From assembly GCA_038043445.1 (NCBI GenBank), contig JBBTBY010000013.1, forward strand, positions 1-48,443: DNA of 48,443 nucleotides. The letters run 5' to 3'. Of the stretch, positions 27,104-36,005 are shown one piece after another. The position numbers and the translations under genes were made by a program. The notes under the pieces were generated by a model, which saw only the letters and a list, made by a program, of their open reading frames with translations, searched no databases and was not told the origin of the DNA. Within the stretch, counting starts at the first letter, position 1. Every line of letters begins with the position of its first letter. The stretch comes from Spirochaetota bacterium (GTDB lineage Bacteria > Spirochaetota > Brachyspiria > Brachyspirales > JACRPF01).

Positions 27104-27170
27104 GACCACGAAAGGCACGAAAGGGGAGGGGGAATCAATGATTATTTCCCTTTTCGTTTCTTTCATGGTT
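27104..27170. repeat. Imperfect inverted repeat
   Basis: Arms around ACCACGAAAGGCACGAAA (left) and its degenerate inverse (right, TTTCGTTTCTTTCATGGT) about 30 bases apart. It lies in the 421-base gap 27037-27457, which also contains a strong promoter and a 135-base leader but no gene. The unit resembles the repeats at 6741-6884 and 12492-12550. Confidence 0.6.
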
Positions 27171-27287
27171 CAATTCCCATTATTTTCATCGCACCTGTTC
27201 TTCTGCAAAGCCCGCTGTGCCTGAAATTCATGATCACGGTATTAATAAGGATATTCTGTTAACCTTCGGGTATTAGTGTAAATAATA

Positions 27288-27316
27288 TTGACAATATTAC
27301 ATGGTTTCAATATACT
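27288..27316 (+). promoter_or_regulatory. Strong sigma70-type promoter of the surface-protein operon
   Basis: Perfect TTGACA, a 17-base spacer and TATACT, about 135 bases before the ATG at 27458. The leader contains a small hairpin (CGGATG/CATCCG) near 27411-27426; I recognise no riboswitch. AGGAG lies seven bases before the ATG. Confidence 0.85.
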
Positions 27317-27457
27317 GTTAGACAGCCCTCGAGGTGTGCATGCCCGGTATTCTGTGTTCTGTTGGAGACATCGTTTTTCATCTCTGTGGGGGGTGTCGTG
27401 TATCACGGCGGATGATCCCATCCGAATTTTCGTTACGTCATCATTAGGAGTCATGTC

Positions 27458-30400
27458 ATGAATCGCAACAAAATTTTCGCGTCGATCACCACATTGCTGC
27501 TTTTCGCCACCACTGCTGTCGCAACCGACATAGTGTCGAATGGTGGTTTCGAAAAGGCGACGTGGGAAACGACAGATTGGTTCTCAAATGTGGGAGCGAC
27601 GATTTCGGGTTCTCGCATGGGCCGGTCGAGCTTGTTTTCAAAGAACGGCGGTTTTTCATATTGGATATCAAATGCCGTACAACCGGCAGGGACGATGCAT
27701 TTTCAGTCCAGAACTAACGCTGCCTCCGCAGCAACAGGATACAGTTTTTCAGCGTGGATATTGCGTAAGAACTACGGCGGAGGGGGTCAATTGCAGGGAA
27801 ATTTGCGGGTCAATTGGCTCACGGCTGCTGATGGGGCCAATGGAAGCGCCACATTGTCGCTTACCGGTCTGGCAGATGGTGTGTGGTCGAATGCCAGTAA
27901 TGTGATCACAAGTCCGGCAGGCACGGCGAAGTTTTATATCACCGCTGAACCGCGACAAGTCCCCGCCAACGGAGGAAAGGTAATATTTTTTGACGACATA
28001 ACCTTGATCAACGGCATACCGCCGGTTGTAACATTGCTCAGTCCGCTCAATAATACCACGGGCGTTCTGGTGACGGCGAATATCGTTCTGACTTTCAATG
28101 TGGCTGTCGCGAAGGGCTCGGGCTATATTTATATTCGAAAATATATGGATGACAGTATTGTGCAGACAATTGATATAAACGATGCAACTCCGGGCGTTAT
28201 TACCATGGGCGCGACGAGCGTTACCATCAATCTTCCCGCCGATCTTGCATCAGCAACACAATACTATGTTACGGTTGACAGCGGGGCTATAAAAGACACA
28301 CAGGCCGTGCCGATCGATTTTCCCGGTATATCATCAAAAACAACGTGGAGATTTGTAACTACGGATGCTGTCCCTCCAACAGTGACCGCGCTCAGTCCTA
28401 CGAACGGTTCATTAAATATCATGCCGAGCAGGAGCCTTGTCCTCACCTTCGATGAAAGTGTAGCGAAGGGGGCGGGGAGCATCCTTATCAGGAATTATGT
28501 CGACGATACGACGATTCTCACGATACCCGTGACTTCCCCGGAGGTCACCGTATCGAACAATATCGTTACCATAAATCCGACGAATGATATTCTTGAAACA
28601 AATGTATATGTGAACATCCCTGCCGGCACTATACGAGACCTTTCAGCGAACAACCATGCTGGTTTCCTGGTGAAAACGGATTGGAACTTTCAGGTCTTCG
28701 ACGGTGTTGCACCGACAGTAACAGCGATAACTCCGCTCAACGGGGCGCTCGGCGTTGCCACCGCCAGCACATTGCAATTGGTTTTTACTGAGAATGTACA
28801 AAAAGGTACGGGGAATATTTACATAAAGAATTCTTTAGATGACAGCATCACCCATACCATCGATGTGACAAGCGGCAGCGTTGTAATCGCCAACACGGTT
28901 GTGACGATAACGCCGCCGGGCGGACTGCTCGTGGATAAGCAATACTATGTTACGATAGACGCTACCGCGATAAAGGACTTTGCCGCTGTCGCCAATTTTT
29001 ATTCAGGTATAAGCGGTAAGAACAGCTGGATGTTCCTGACGACCGGCGCGACCGCCCCTGGGATACTGTTACTCAGCCCTGCGGATGAGGCGGCCGGTGT
29101 ATCGTCCGAGGCGAACCTTGTGATCGCATTCGATAAGAACATATGCCTGTATCCCGGTGATGACGCAAGCGGAACCTATCGGTATTTTTCGATCTATCAG
29201 ACGGCAGGCCCGACGCTGCTTCAGCAGATCAAGTCCAGTGATGTTGTTATTTCAAATAATGCCATTTATATCAACCCTCCCAGCAACCTTCCCGAGGGAG
29301 CGATATATGTGAACATTGATTCCGGAGCGATAAGCAATCTCAGTCAAATGGCGTACGGGGGTATATTGAATAATACGACGTGGAATTTTACCGTCGCAGA
29401 TACAACACCACCGACCATTTTCATACTGAATCCGCCGAATAATTCGGCAGGTTTCAACCTGACTGCAGATATTGAAATAACATTTGATGAGGCTATACAA
29501 AAGGGAACGGGGAATATATACATCAAGAAATATTCCGATGACAGCATGGCACAGACAATCGATGTTGCCACTGCAGCGGTGACGATAGCAGGGAATAAGG
29601 CAACCATCAATCCACCGAGCGATCTTATCGCCGGTGTGCGCTACTATGTGACCATGGACGCAGGCGCTATAAAAGATACCGCGACAACGCAGAATAATTA
29701 CGGCGGGATAAGCGCAAAAACCGTGTGGTCATTCGTCGCTGCGGACACGACCGCGCCGACGGCGACCGCATTCTACCCATTGGACGGTGCGAGTGCCGTC
29801 GTGCCGAGCACGCCGCTCGCTATTTCCTTCAGTGAGGATATTCAAAAAGGATCGGGCTTTATCCAGATAAAACGCTCGAACGACAATGTGCTTCTCTTGG
29901 CGATCGATGTGCAGAGCACGAACGTGCTCGTAGCATCGAATGTCGTGCTCATCACGCATCCATTGTCCATCCCCGATACGAACGTGTATGTGAATATTGC
30001 CTCCGGCGTGATACAGGACCTTTCGGCGAATGAATATGCAGGGGTTACCGGTACTACGGATTGGGATTTCAGCATTCTTGATAATTTTGCTCCGGTGGTA
30101 ACTGCGTATACGCCGACGAACACACAGATCGGCGTTTCTGTCGGTGAATTTCTCCGGCTTACATTCGATGAAATAGTGCAAAAAGGGGCCGGCAATATCT
30201 ATATCAAGAATTTCGCGACCGATGCGGTGACACATACCATCGATGTGACGACGGCGAATGTCGCCATCGCCCTTAACAGGGTGACGATAACGCCGCCTGG
30301 CGGACTTGCGACGAACATGAAGTATTATGTGACCATCGATGCCGGCGCGATAAAGGATATGGCGAACGCGGTCAATAATTACGGGGGTATAAGCTCGAAG

Positions 30401-31027
30401 AGCGTGTGGTCGTTCGAAACACCCGATACATTGCCTCCGACCGTGCAGAGTCTTTCACCGACCAACGGCGATCGCTACGCGGGCATGTCGTCGAATCTCA
30501 TCATGACGTTCGTTGAGCCGATACTCTGGGCCGGCGGGAGTGATACGATCACGATAAAGCGTTTCATTGATAATACAACACTTTACACGTTCACGAACAA
30601 TGATCCGTCGGTTGTTATCAGCGGGAACGTCATCAGCATTGATCCGTCCGCCGAGCTGCCGAGGGAGAATCTATATGTCCTTATCGGGCCGACACTTCTC
30701 GTGGACAGAAGCGGCAACCTGTATGACGGCATAGCTGCAAATAACACATGGCAATTCACCGTGGGGGAGGCGATCTCCACCAACCGCGGAGTGCCATATA
30801 ACACCATAACTCGAAGGACGGATGCATCGGTGCGCTTCAATAATCTTGTTGCCGGCGACGAGATATGGATATACTCGGCGAGCGGATACAAACTCGCCAC
30901 TGTGCCGTATGTGGCCGCAACGACGTACTGGACGATACCGGCGAATTTAAGCTCGGGCGTCTATATCGTGAAGATACGCAACAGCGGTGCCTTTGTCGGT
31001 TCGTATAAAATAGTGATACTGCGGTAA
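27458..31027 (+). CDS. Large surface protein: carbohydrate-binding-like domain, eight Ig-like (Big_5/SbsA-type) domains, sorting-like C-terminus
   Basis: An 1189-aa exported protein. Signal peptide residues 1-22. Residues about 24-185 look like a galactose-binding/CBM-type beta-sandwich (SNGGFEKATWETTDW, FFDDITLINGI). Eight Ig-like domains start near residues 188, 305, 420, 532, 651, 765, 877 and 993, each opening like PPTVTALSPTNG. They alternate between type A (YYVTIDAGAIKD) and type B (VYVNI), giving four A-B pairs. Residues about 1107-1189 resemble a type IX/FlgD-like C-terminal domain (EIWIYSASGYKLATV, SSGVYIVKIRNSG, YKIVILR). The gene is more AT-rich than its surroundings. Its neighbour, 21 bases on, is PorV-like. 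Confidence 0.85.
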   Translation: MNRNKIFASITTLLLFATTAVATDIVSNGGFEKATWETTDWFSNVGATISGSRMGRSSLFSKNGGFSYWISNAVQPAGTMHFQSRTNAASAATGYSFSAWILRKNYGGGGQLQGNLRVNWLTAADGANGSATLSLTGLADGVWSNASNVITSPAGTAKFYITAEPRQVPANGGKVIFFDDITLINGIPPVVTLLSPLNNTTGVLVTANIVLTFNVAVAKGSGYIYIRKYMDDSIVQTIDINDATPGVITMGATSVTINLPADLASATQYYVTVDSGAIKDTQAVPIDFPGISSKTTWRFVTTDAVPPTVTALSPTNGSLNIMPSRSLVLTFDESVAKGAGSILIRNYVDDTTILTIPVTSPEVTVSNNIVTINPTNDILETNVYVNIPAGTIRDLSANNHAGFLVKTDWNFQVFDGVAPTVTAITPLNGALGVATASTLQLVFTENVQKGTGNIYIKNSLDDSITHTIDVTSGSVVIANTVVTITPPGGLLVDKQYYVTIDATAIKDFAAVANFYSGISGKNSWMFLTTGATAPGILLLSPADEAAGVSSEANLVIAFDKNICLYPGDDASGTYRYFSIYQTAGPTLLQQIKSSDVVISNNAIYINPPSNLPEGAIYVNIDSGAISNLSQMAYGGILNNTTWNFTVADTTPPTIFILNPPNNSAGFNLTADIEITFDEAIQKGTGNIYIKKYSDDSMAQTIDVATAAVTIAGNKATINPPSDLIAGVRYYVTMDAGAIKDTATTQNNYGGISAKTVWSFVAADTTAPTATAFYPLDGASAVVPSTPLAISFSEDIQKGSGFIQIKRSNDNVLLLAIDVQSTNVLVASNVVLITHPLSIPDTNVYVNIASGVIQDLSANEYAGVTGTTDWDFSILDNFAPVVTAYTPTNTQIGVSVGEFLRLTFDEIVQKGAGNIYIKNFATDAVTHTIDVTTANVAIALNRVTITPPGGLATNMKYYVTIDAGAIKDMANAVNNYGGISSKSVWSFETPDTLPPTVQSLSPTNGDRYAGMSSNLIMTFVEPILWAGGSDTITIKRFIDNTTLYTFTNNDPSVVISGNVISIDPSAELPRENLYVLIGPTLLVDRSGNLYDGIAANNTWQFTVGEAISTNRGVPYNTITRRTDASVRFNNLVAGDEIWIYSASGYKLATVPYVAATTYWTIPANLSSGVYIVKIRNSGAFVGSYKIVILR

Positions 31028-31048
31028 CCAGGGAGAAAGGATAGTACC

Positions 31049-32239
31049 ATGAAAATAACAAAGATATTCTGCATCGCAGCGATCGCGTTATCACCCGTTC
31101 TCGCGCAGTTCACCGGCACCGGCGTTACGGCGCTTTCCATTGCACCCGACGCGCGCTCGGCGGGACTGGCGGACGCCAATGCAACGTTCTCGGGCACGTT
31201 AAGTTCGATATTCGGGAACCCGGCAGGGCTCTCGTCGATGAAAGGCATGCAGATCGCCGGACAATATACGATGCACATCGAAGGCATGCATTACGGCAAT
31301 GTGTCCTGGGGTATGCCGCTGCCGTTCGGTGCGATAGGGGTGAATGTCATCGGATTCACTTATGGTGACATACCGAACTATGTCGAAGGCGTGCTTTCCG
31401 GATCGCTTATGCCGTTCGATGTGGTCGCCAATATCGGATACGCTGTCCCGCTCAGTTTCGCCCCCATTCTGTCGAACCTGTCGGCAGGCATAGTCGCCCG
31501 GGTGATGATGGAAAGCCTCGGGCCGACGTATCAGGGATTCGGTTTTGCCGGCGATGTGGGCATACTCTGGCGCGGCATTGTGGGCGCGTTCGTCAACAAT
31601 GAATGGCTGAACGGCATAGACTTGGGCGTGGTCGCGCGCAACCTCGGCGTAGGCCCCGCCTTTGATGGCGGCAAGGCGGTCACCCTTCCCATGACCATAG
31701 CCATAGGCCTCGGCTATACCCTGCCGCTTCGCGACAATGCGGGACAGTTCGCATCGTTCCGCATCCCCATCGATGTGCTGCCGATTTCGGAAATAGGTTT
31801 CGATATGCGCTACGGCGTGGAATTCTCCTACGAACGATTGCCCCTCGGCATGAAGATATCCGCACGCGCGGGCGCCGGTCTCCCCTACGCGGGCGACATA
31901 CTCGGCACGCTCCGCTTCGGTGCGGGCTTTGAGATACTCGGCATCGCGATACAGTATGCCTTCGTGAACAAGGCCGACCTCGGAGCGGACCATGCCATCG
32001 GGCTCTCATACCGCTTCGATACCGTGCCGCTTGAAGCGCCGAAAGCCGTCGATACAAAGCCTGTGGATACCAAACCCCTCGATACGAAACCGGCGGATAA
32101 GGCGGGGGTCAAGCCGCTGGATACAAAACCGGTCGATGCGAAGCCCGTGACGACGCCGGTGAAACCCGTAACGACGACACCGGTAAAGCCGGCGGATACG
32201 AAACCGGCGACAACAACTCCGGCGAAGACAGGGAAATAG
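31049..32239 (+). CDS. PorV/UPF0164-like outer-membrane protein with repetitive C-terminal tail
   Basis: A 396-aa protein with a signal peptide (MKITKIFCIAAIALSPVLA). The opening GVTALSIAPDARSAGLADA and FGNPAGLSSMKG is the signature of the PorV/PorQ and treponemal UPF0164 barrels (family knowledge). The rest alternates barrel-like strands. The last 60 residues are Pro/Lys/Thr-rich with DTKP-type repeats, an unusual extension beyond the barrel. In type IX secretion PorV brings C-terminal-domain cargo to the cell surface; the adjacent multi-Ig protein could be such a client, but no other type IX genes are in the window. Confidence 0.82.
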   Translation: MKITKIFCIAAIALSPVLAQFTGTGVTALSIAPDARSAGLADANATFSGTLSSIFGNPAGLSSMKGMQIAGQYTMHIEGMHYGNVSWGMPLPFGAIGVNVIGFTYGDIPNYVEGVLSGSLMPFDVVANIGYAVPLSFAPILSNLSAGIVARVMMESLGPTYQGFGFAGDVGILWRGIVGAFVNNEWLNGIDLGVVARNLGVGPAFDGGKAVTLPMTIAIGLGYTLPLRDNAGQFASFRIPIDVLPISEIGFDMRYGVEFSYERLPLGMKISARAGAGLPYAGDILGTLRFGAGFEILGIAIQYAFVNKADLGADHAIGLSYRFDTVPLEAPKAVDTKPVDTKPLDTKPADKAGVKPLDTKPVDAKPVTTPVKPVTTTPVKPADTKPATTTPAKTGK

Positions 32240-32284
32240 TTACGTGGATTGACTCGGGTCTAAAAAAAGCTAATAGGATGAAAT

Positions 32285-32316
32285 AGAACAAGGGCCCATG
32301 AGCCCTTGTTCTTTAT
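32285..32316. terminator. Bidirectional terminator
   Basis: Eleven-pair stem AGAACAAGGGC / GCCCTTGTTCT with a six-base loop, between the convergent PorV-like gene and the FAD oxidoreductase gene. The T tracts on both sides are short. Confidence 0.75.
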
Positions 32317-32343
32317 TATCGCAACTGCTTTGAATAAGAGATA

Positions 32344-34041
32344 CTACCGCTTTTGACCGCCAATAATCCCTATCACCGCCTGCACGCACGGCTTGAACAA
32401 GAGCGATCCGATCTTACAGAGAATAGTCTCCGGTATCCGCCTGCCGAAGTATATTCTCATTGATAAAAGCATGCGTTTGAGCATGCTCCCGGAGAGCGGC
32501 TCCCGGTCGAACATCTCACTCCCTTCGGGGACGTAGAAGCCCAAGGCTTGCGATACAAGACAGTAGAGGAATCGCGCGAGATCGCGTTTCAGCTCCGGCA
32601 TGCGCGCGCTTTCAAAACGCGATGGATGGAGGAGATACGGGTTCTTCACGAACATGGCCGCTATGGTACGCAGATCGCCGCCCGTGAGGTCGTTCGCAAT
32701 GCGCCGCTGTATTATCTCCGAGGGGAGCTCCGTGCATCTTTTCGCGAACTCATGGAAGTATTCATCGCGGCGAATGGCGTAGTGAAAGCCCTGAAAGAAT
32801 TTATTGAGCGCCATCTTCTTCTCGCATGACCTGAGCCACGCGATATCATACTCACGGAGCATGCGTACGGATGTGTCACCGGCGGCAAGCGCCTTCTCGA
32901 TGACGGGGGCTGCGAGGGAGGCTTCCTCGAGCGAGGGTGCGAAACCGAAGCCGGTATCCGGTATCTGCCGTGTGGCGCTCGCACCGATGAAGAGGATATT
33001 GTCGTAGGCGGATGCCTCGCGGAAATCCGTCATCGGTATGATGCCTTTTCGTTCGCGCTCGAAGTTTCCCGAAAGTTTCCTGATATTGAGCCAGCTCGAC
33101 AGGTAGCGTTCCATCTCCTCCGACGGCGGCTCACCGGCGGGATCTCCCGGCGTCGTTTCGGTGAAGACCATGACGCCCGCGCCTGCCGACTTCGGACCGA
33201 AAACGTCCACCCAGAAATTGGCGCTCGTCACCGTGGGCATGGCAAGGTCCCAGATTATCTCCGGCTGCGGCCGTTTCAATCCGCTGAACTCGTACATGAG
33301 GCATTTGAGCACCGTGCAGGAACGCTGGCGGTGGAACGACCGTACGAGGTTCGAATGATATCCCCCCGCATCGACTATCATCCGTGCACGGAACGCCATG
33401 TTGTCGCGCTCTTTTTCGATATTATCGAGCTCGTCCATGGCATTGACGGTGACCAGGGGGTCATGCTTCTGGAAGAAGGCGTCATCCACGTTCAGGCGCG
33501 ATGTCGAGCGTGGAAAGCTTTTACGAGCAACGCTATAACGCAGGGTGCGGTAGTCGTTAACGACGGTCTTGCCGATGACGAGGCCATCGCGCGCGAAGGC
33601 GGTCAGTTCGCAGTTCTCGACCACCGTGCAGTACGCATCATCGATGCGCGATGCGAGGAGCGAAAGCACTTTCCGCTGGTCCATGAGGCAGTAGTCGATA
33701 TGCGTGGGCGCGTTCAGGCCGAAGTAATTGCGGAAGTAGGTGTCGCGATGGCGCATCTGTACCGCGGCGGCAAGGCCGTATCGCTCGACGATGGGGTACG
33801 GCAATGCGAACACCTTGTCCGTCTCGAGGAAGCGTCCCCGTTCCAAAAGGACGGAGCGGATCTTACGCTGCGAGAGCTCATGCGCCATCGCAAGTCCCGC
33901 GGGGCCGGCACCAGCGATGATGACATCGAACGGGGTGCGTGCGATCTCGGCAGCGCGAGCAGCGTCCGCCGGCACCGACACATTGTATACCGCGCGGCGG
34001 ACATGCGCCGCGGCGCGATGCATTCGTTGCGCCATTATCAT
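32344..34041 (-). CDS. FAD-dependent oxidoreductase (geranylgeranyl-reductase/lycopene-cyclase-like)
   Basis: A 565-aa flavoprotein. The FAD-binding GxGxxG motif is IIAGAGPAGLAMAHELS at about residue 40. A second FAD motif reads NILFIGASATRQIPDTGFGFAPSLEEA around residue 370. The long C-terminal part is helical. Families with this fold oxidise or reduce isoprenoid or polyketide substrates; the substrate here is unknown. The first ATG overlaps the kinase stop (ATGA); an ATG two codons later (34035) has better spacing to the GAGGAG site. Coupling to a histidine kinase gene is unusual. Confidence 0.82.
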   Translation of the reverse strand: MIMAQRMHRAAAHVRRAVYNVSVPADAARAAEIARTPFDVIIAGAGPAGLAMAHELSQRKIRSVLLERGRFLETDKVFALPYPIVERYGLAAAVQMRHRDTYFRNYFGLNAPTHIDYCLMDQRKVLSLLASRIDDAYCTVVENCELTAFARDGLVIGKTVVNDYRTLRYSVARKSFPRSTSRLNVDDAFFQKHDPLVTVNAMDELDNIEKERDNMAFRARMIVDAGGYHSNLVRSFHRQRSCTVLKCLMYEFSGLKRPQPEIIWDLAMPTVTSANFWVDVFGPKSAGAGVMVFTETTPGDPAGEPPSEEMERYLSSWLNIRKLSGNFERERKGIIPMTDFREASAYDNILFIGASATRQIPDTGFGFAPSLEEASLAAPVIEKALAAGDTSVRMLREYDIAWLRSCEKKMALNKFFQGFHYAIRRDEYFHEFAKRCTELPSEIIQRRIANDLTGGDLRTIAAMFVKNPYLLHPSRFESARMPELKRDLARFLYCLVSQALGFYVPEGSEMFDREPLSGSMLKRMLLSMRIYFGRRIPETILCKIGSLLFKPCVQAVIGIIGGQKR

Positions 34042-35339
34042 TTCTCCTCAGGCGTGAGCGGGAGCCGTATCATGAACGTTGTCCGATCAAGCGGCGTGCT
34101 TGCAACGGTCACATCGCCGCCGAGCGTGTTCACGATATAGTCGTGTACGAAGTGAAGGCCCAGGCCCAGCCCTTCTTTTTTTGTGGAGAACACGGTGAAT
34201 ATTCTCTTGATATTATCGGGGGATATTCCCGGGCCGTTGTCGTTGATGACTATCACGGCCGTGTCCGCCGTATGCGCTACCGAGACGCCGATGCGTTTTT
34301 CCGTGACCTGCGATGCATTGAGGCTCTGCACCGCATTGGTGATGATATTGAGGAATACGGAGAGGAGCCGGTATTTCGATGTGACGACGGGTATCACCCC
34401 CCCCTCAAGTCCCGAGCAGTCGAACGTTATCTGCGCGGTCTTGCTCCTGCTCAAGAGCACGAAGTCGACGGCCTCGCGCACGGTGCTCCGTACATCGATG
34501 CGTTCCTCGCGCTGCGGATCGAGACGGATATACGAAAGGAACTGATTGATGATCTTCTCGATATCGTCAATGCTCTTCCCGATGAGCGGGTAGTATCTGC
34601 CTGTTTCCGGCGTATTCGCATGCATGCGCACGCCCTCAAGCGCCATGACGATGGTATGGAGCATGTTCTTGAGATCATGGAGCATGACGGAGAATATCTC
34701 ACCGCTCACGATGAATTTCATCGCGCCGATGAGCTTCTCGTTGAGCGAGCGGTTCTCATTGAGCTGCGCGGTGATGGTGTCGATGAGCATGCCGTAGTAG
34801 TACGAGATGAAAAGATGGAATGTGAGTATCGTGAACACCTTGAGGAAGATGATGGGCACGCTGAAATTCCCGAAGCGAAGCGCCGCGAACACATCCCCCG
34901 CCGCCAGAACGACGAGGAAAAACGACGTTATGAGGACGGGGCCTGCTTTCCGCATCGCGAGGTTCGGGAGCAAGCGCCAGAAGAAGAACATCCCCTGCAG
35001 CGTCACGAGGAGTACGAGGAATATCGGGGAGAACGTGATCGAGAATTCTATGCGTGTCGCAACATCGAGGGCGGTGAGACTTATCACATCGAGGATGCCG
35101 AAGAATATGACAAGACCCGACTCGTATCCGCGGACGCGGCGAATGTGGAAGATGATGTCCGGTATGATGACGATAAAAGCTACCGCGAACGACACCGCCA
35201 TATAGAACGCGAACAGCGACCGGTACTGCGGCAGTATGAAGCCGACCACGACAAGCCCTGCATTGCCGATGACGGCAAGGAGATAGCGAAGGAGTATGTA
35301 CTGCCGCGGCCTGAACCAGGGATACAGTGCCTCAGACAT
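34038..35339 (-). CDS. Membrane sensor histidine kinase (canonical H-box)
   Basis: A 433-aa kinase with six hydrophobic segments in residues 1-180 as sensor, then a transmitter. The phospho-acceptor is His221 in MLHDLKNMLH. The N box reads NIITNAVQSL, the G1 box DNGPGIS, the F box FTVFSTKKE and the G2 box GLGLGLHFV, so all ATP-site motifs are present. No response regulator is adjacent, so it is an orphan. It overlaps the upstream membrane-protein gene by eight bases and the FAD gene by four bases. It is a close paralogue of the 36006-37301 protein. Confidence 0.92.
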   Translation of the reverse strand: MSEALYPWFRPRQYILLRYLLAVIGNAGLVVVGFILPQYRSLFAFYMAVSFAVAFIVIIPDIIFHIRRVRGYESGLVIFFGILDVISLTALDVATRIEFSITFSPIFLVLLVTLQGMFFFWRLLPNLAMRKAGPVLITSFFLVVLAAGDVFAALRFGNFSVPIIFLKVFTILTFHLFISYYYGMLIDTITAQLNENRSLNEKLIGAMKFIVSGEIFSVMLHDLKNMLHTIVMALEGVRMHANTPETGRYYPLIGKSIDDIEKIINQFLSYIRLDPQREERIDVRSTVREAVDFVLLSRSKTAQITFDCSGLEGGVIPVVTSKYRLLSVFLNIITNAVQSLNASQVTEKRIGVSVAHTADTAVIVINDNGPGISPDNIKRIFTVFSTKKEGLGLGLHFVHDYIVNTLGGDVTVASTPLDRTTFMIRLPLTPEEK

Positions 35340-35913
35340 GGAAGAGCCATGCGGCGGTACGCAGTACGGCGAACACGACGATGCCCCAGAACCAGCCGTA
35401 GCCGAGCGACACAGGGACGGGTATCTTCCACGGCGTCATGGCCTTGCCGAATATTTTGTAGAAGGAATTGGTATACTTGAAATAATGGATGGCGTGAAAG
35501 AGCGCTTCGATGATATTCCCGATGAGGAAGGTGACGAGCACGGACGGGAACACGTAGTAGATGACCGAGGGGAGGCCTGCGAGCGGAACGAAGGTGAAAC
35601 GGAGGATATCCGTCTCAAGCCAGTGCGTTACGGCGAAACAGAAGGACATGAGACCCGACCAGGCGAGCGGTAATGAGAACGAAAGGTCGCGCTTGACGAA
35701 CGGGATGCGCAGCATGAGAAAATCGTATTCCCAGAGCCTGTCGGTGAATATCTCAAAGCACATGCCGATGACGAAGAGCAGCGCGGCGAAGAAGATGAAA
35801 AGCTTCCATTCATGATAGTGGTTGAGCAGGAAGAAGGCGCCGACAAGGCCGCCCAAGCCGATGATGCCGATGACACAGAGCTCTTTGATGACCGCGATGG
35901 TTTTCCGTTTCAT
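35332..35913 (-). CDS. Integral membrane protein of unknown function in the kinase operon
   Basis: A 193-aa hydrophobic protein with about five membrane segments (ELCVIGIIGLGGLVGAFFLL, LFIFFAALLFVIGMC and others). I placed the start at 35913, preceded by GGGGGA and a perfect TTGACA promoter; an in-frame ATG upstream lies beyond the promoter. It is not homologous by eye to the sensor parts of the kinases. Eight-base overlap with the kinase gene suggests the pair works together, perhaps as sensor or transport partner (inference). Confidence 0.82.
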   Translation of the reverse strand: MKRKTIAVIKELCVIGIIGLGGLVGAFFLLNHYHEWKLFIFFAALLFVIGMCFEIFTDRLWEYDFLMLRIPFVKRDLSFSLPLAWSGLMSFCFAVTHWLETDILRFTFVPLAGLPSVIYYVFPSVLVTFLIGNIIEALFHAIHYFKYTNSFYKIFGKAMTPWKIPVPVSLGYGWFWGIVVFAVLRTAAWLFHV

Positions 35914-35942
35914 TGTTCCCCCAATGAAGTTTACGTATCGCA

Positions 35943-35970
35943 ATAGTACCGTATGAAGTACGCTTGTCAA
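35943..35970 (-). promoter_or_regulatory. Promoter of membrane protein - kinase - FAD oxidoreductase operon
   Basis: Minus strand TTGACA, a 16-base spacer and TACTAT. A start near 35936 gives a leader of about 23 bases to the ATG at 35913. Confidence 0.75.
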
Positions 35971-36005
35971 GACACCGGCGGTGGAATATCGTGCCTTCAC
36001 CGCGT

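Noticed and set aside
27317-27457. Possible riboswitch in the 135-base leader of the surface-protein gene
   Set aside because: Only a small hairpin is visible and no known aptamer core was recognised; left as plain leader.
29000-30500. CRISPR-like periodic repeats in the 27458-31027 gene
   Set aside because: The repetition has a period of about 340 bases and follows protein domains in frame; it is not an array.
33939-35480. 513-codon plus-strand frame opposite the kinase and membrane-protein genes
   Set aside because: Highly charged (Arg/His/Glu) shadow of membrane helices on the other strand; no ribosome site or promoter.
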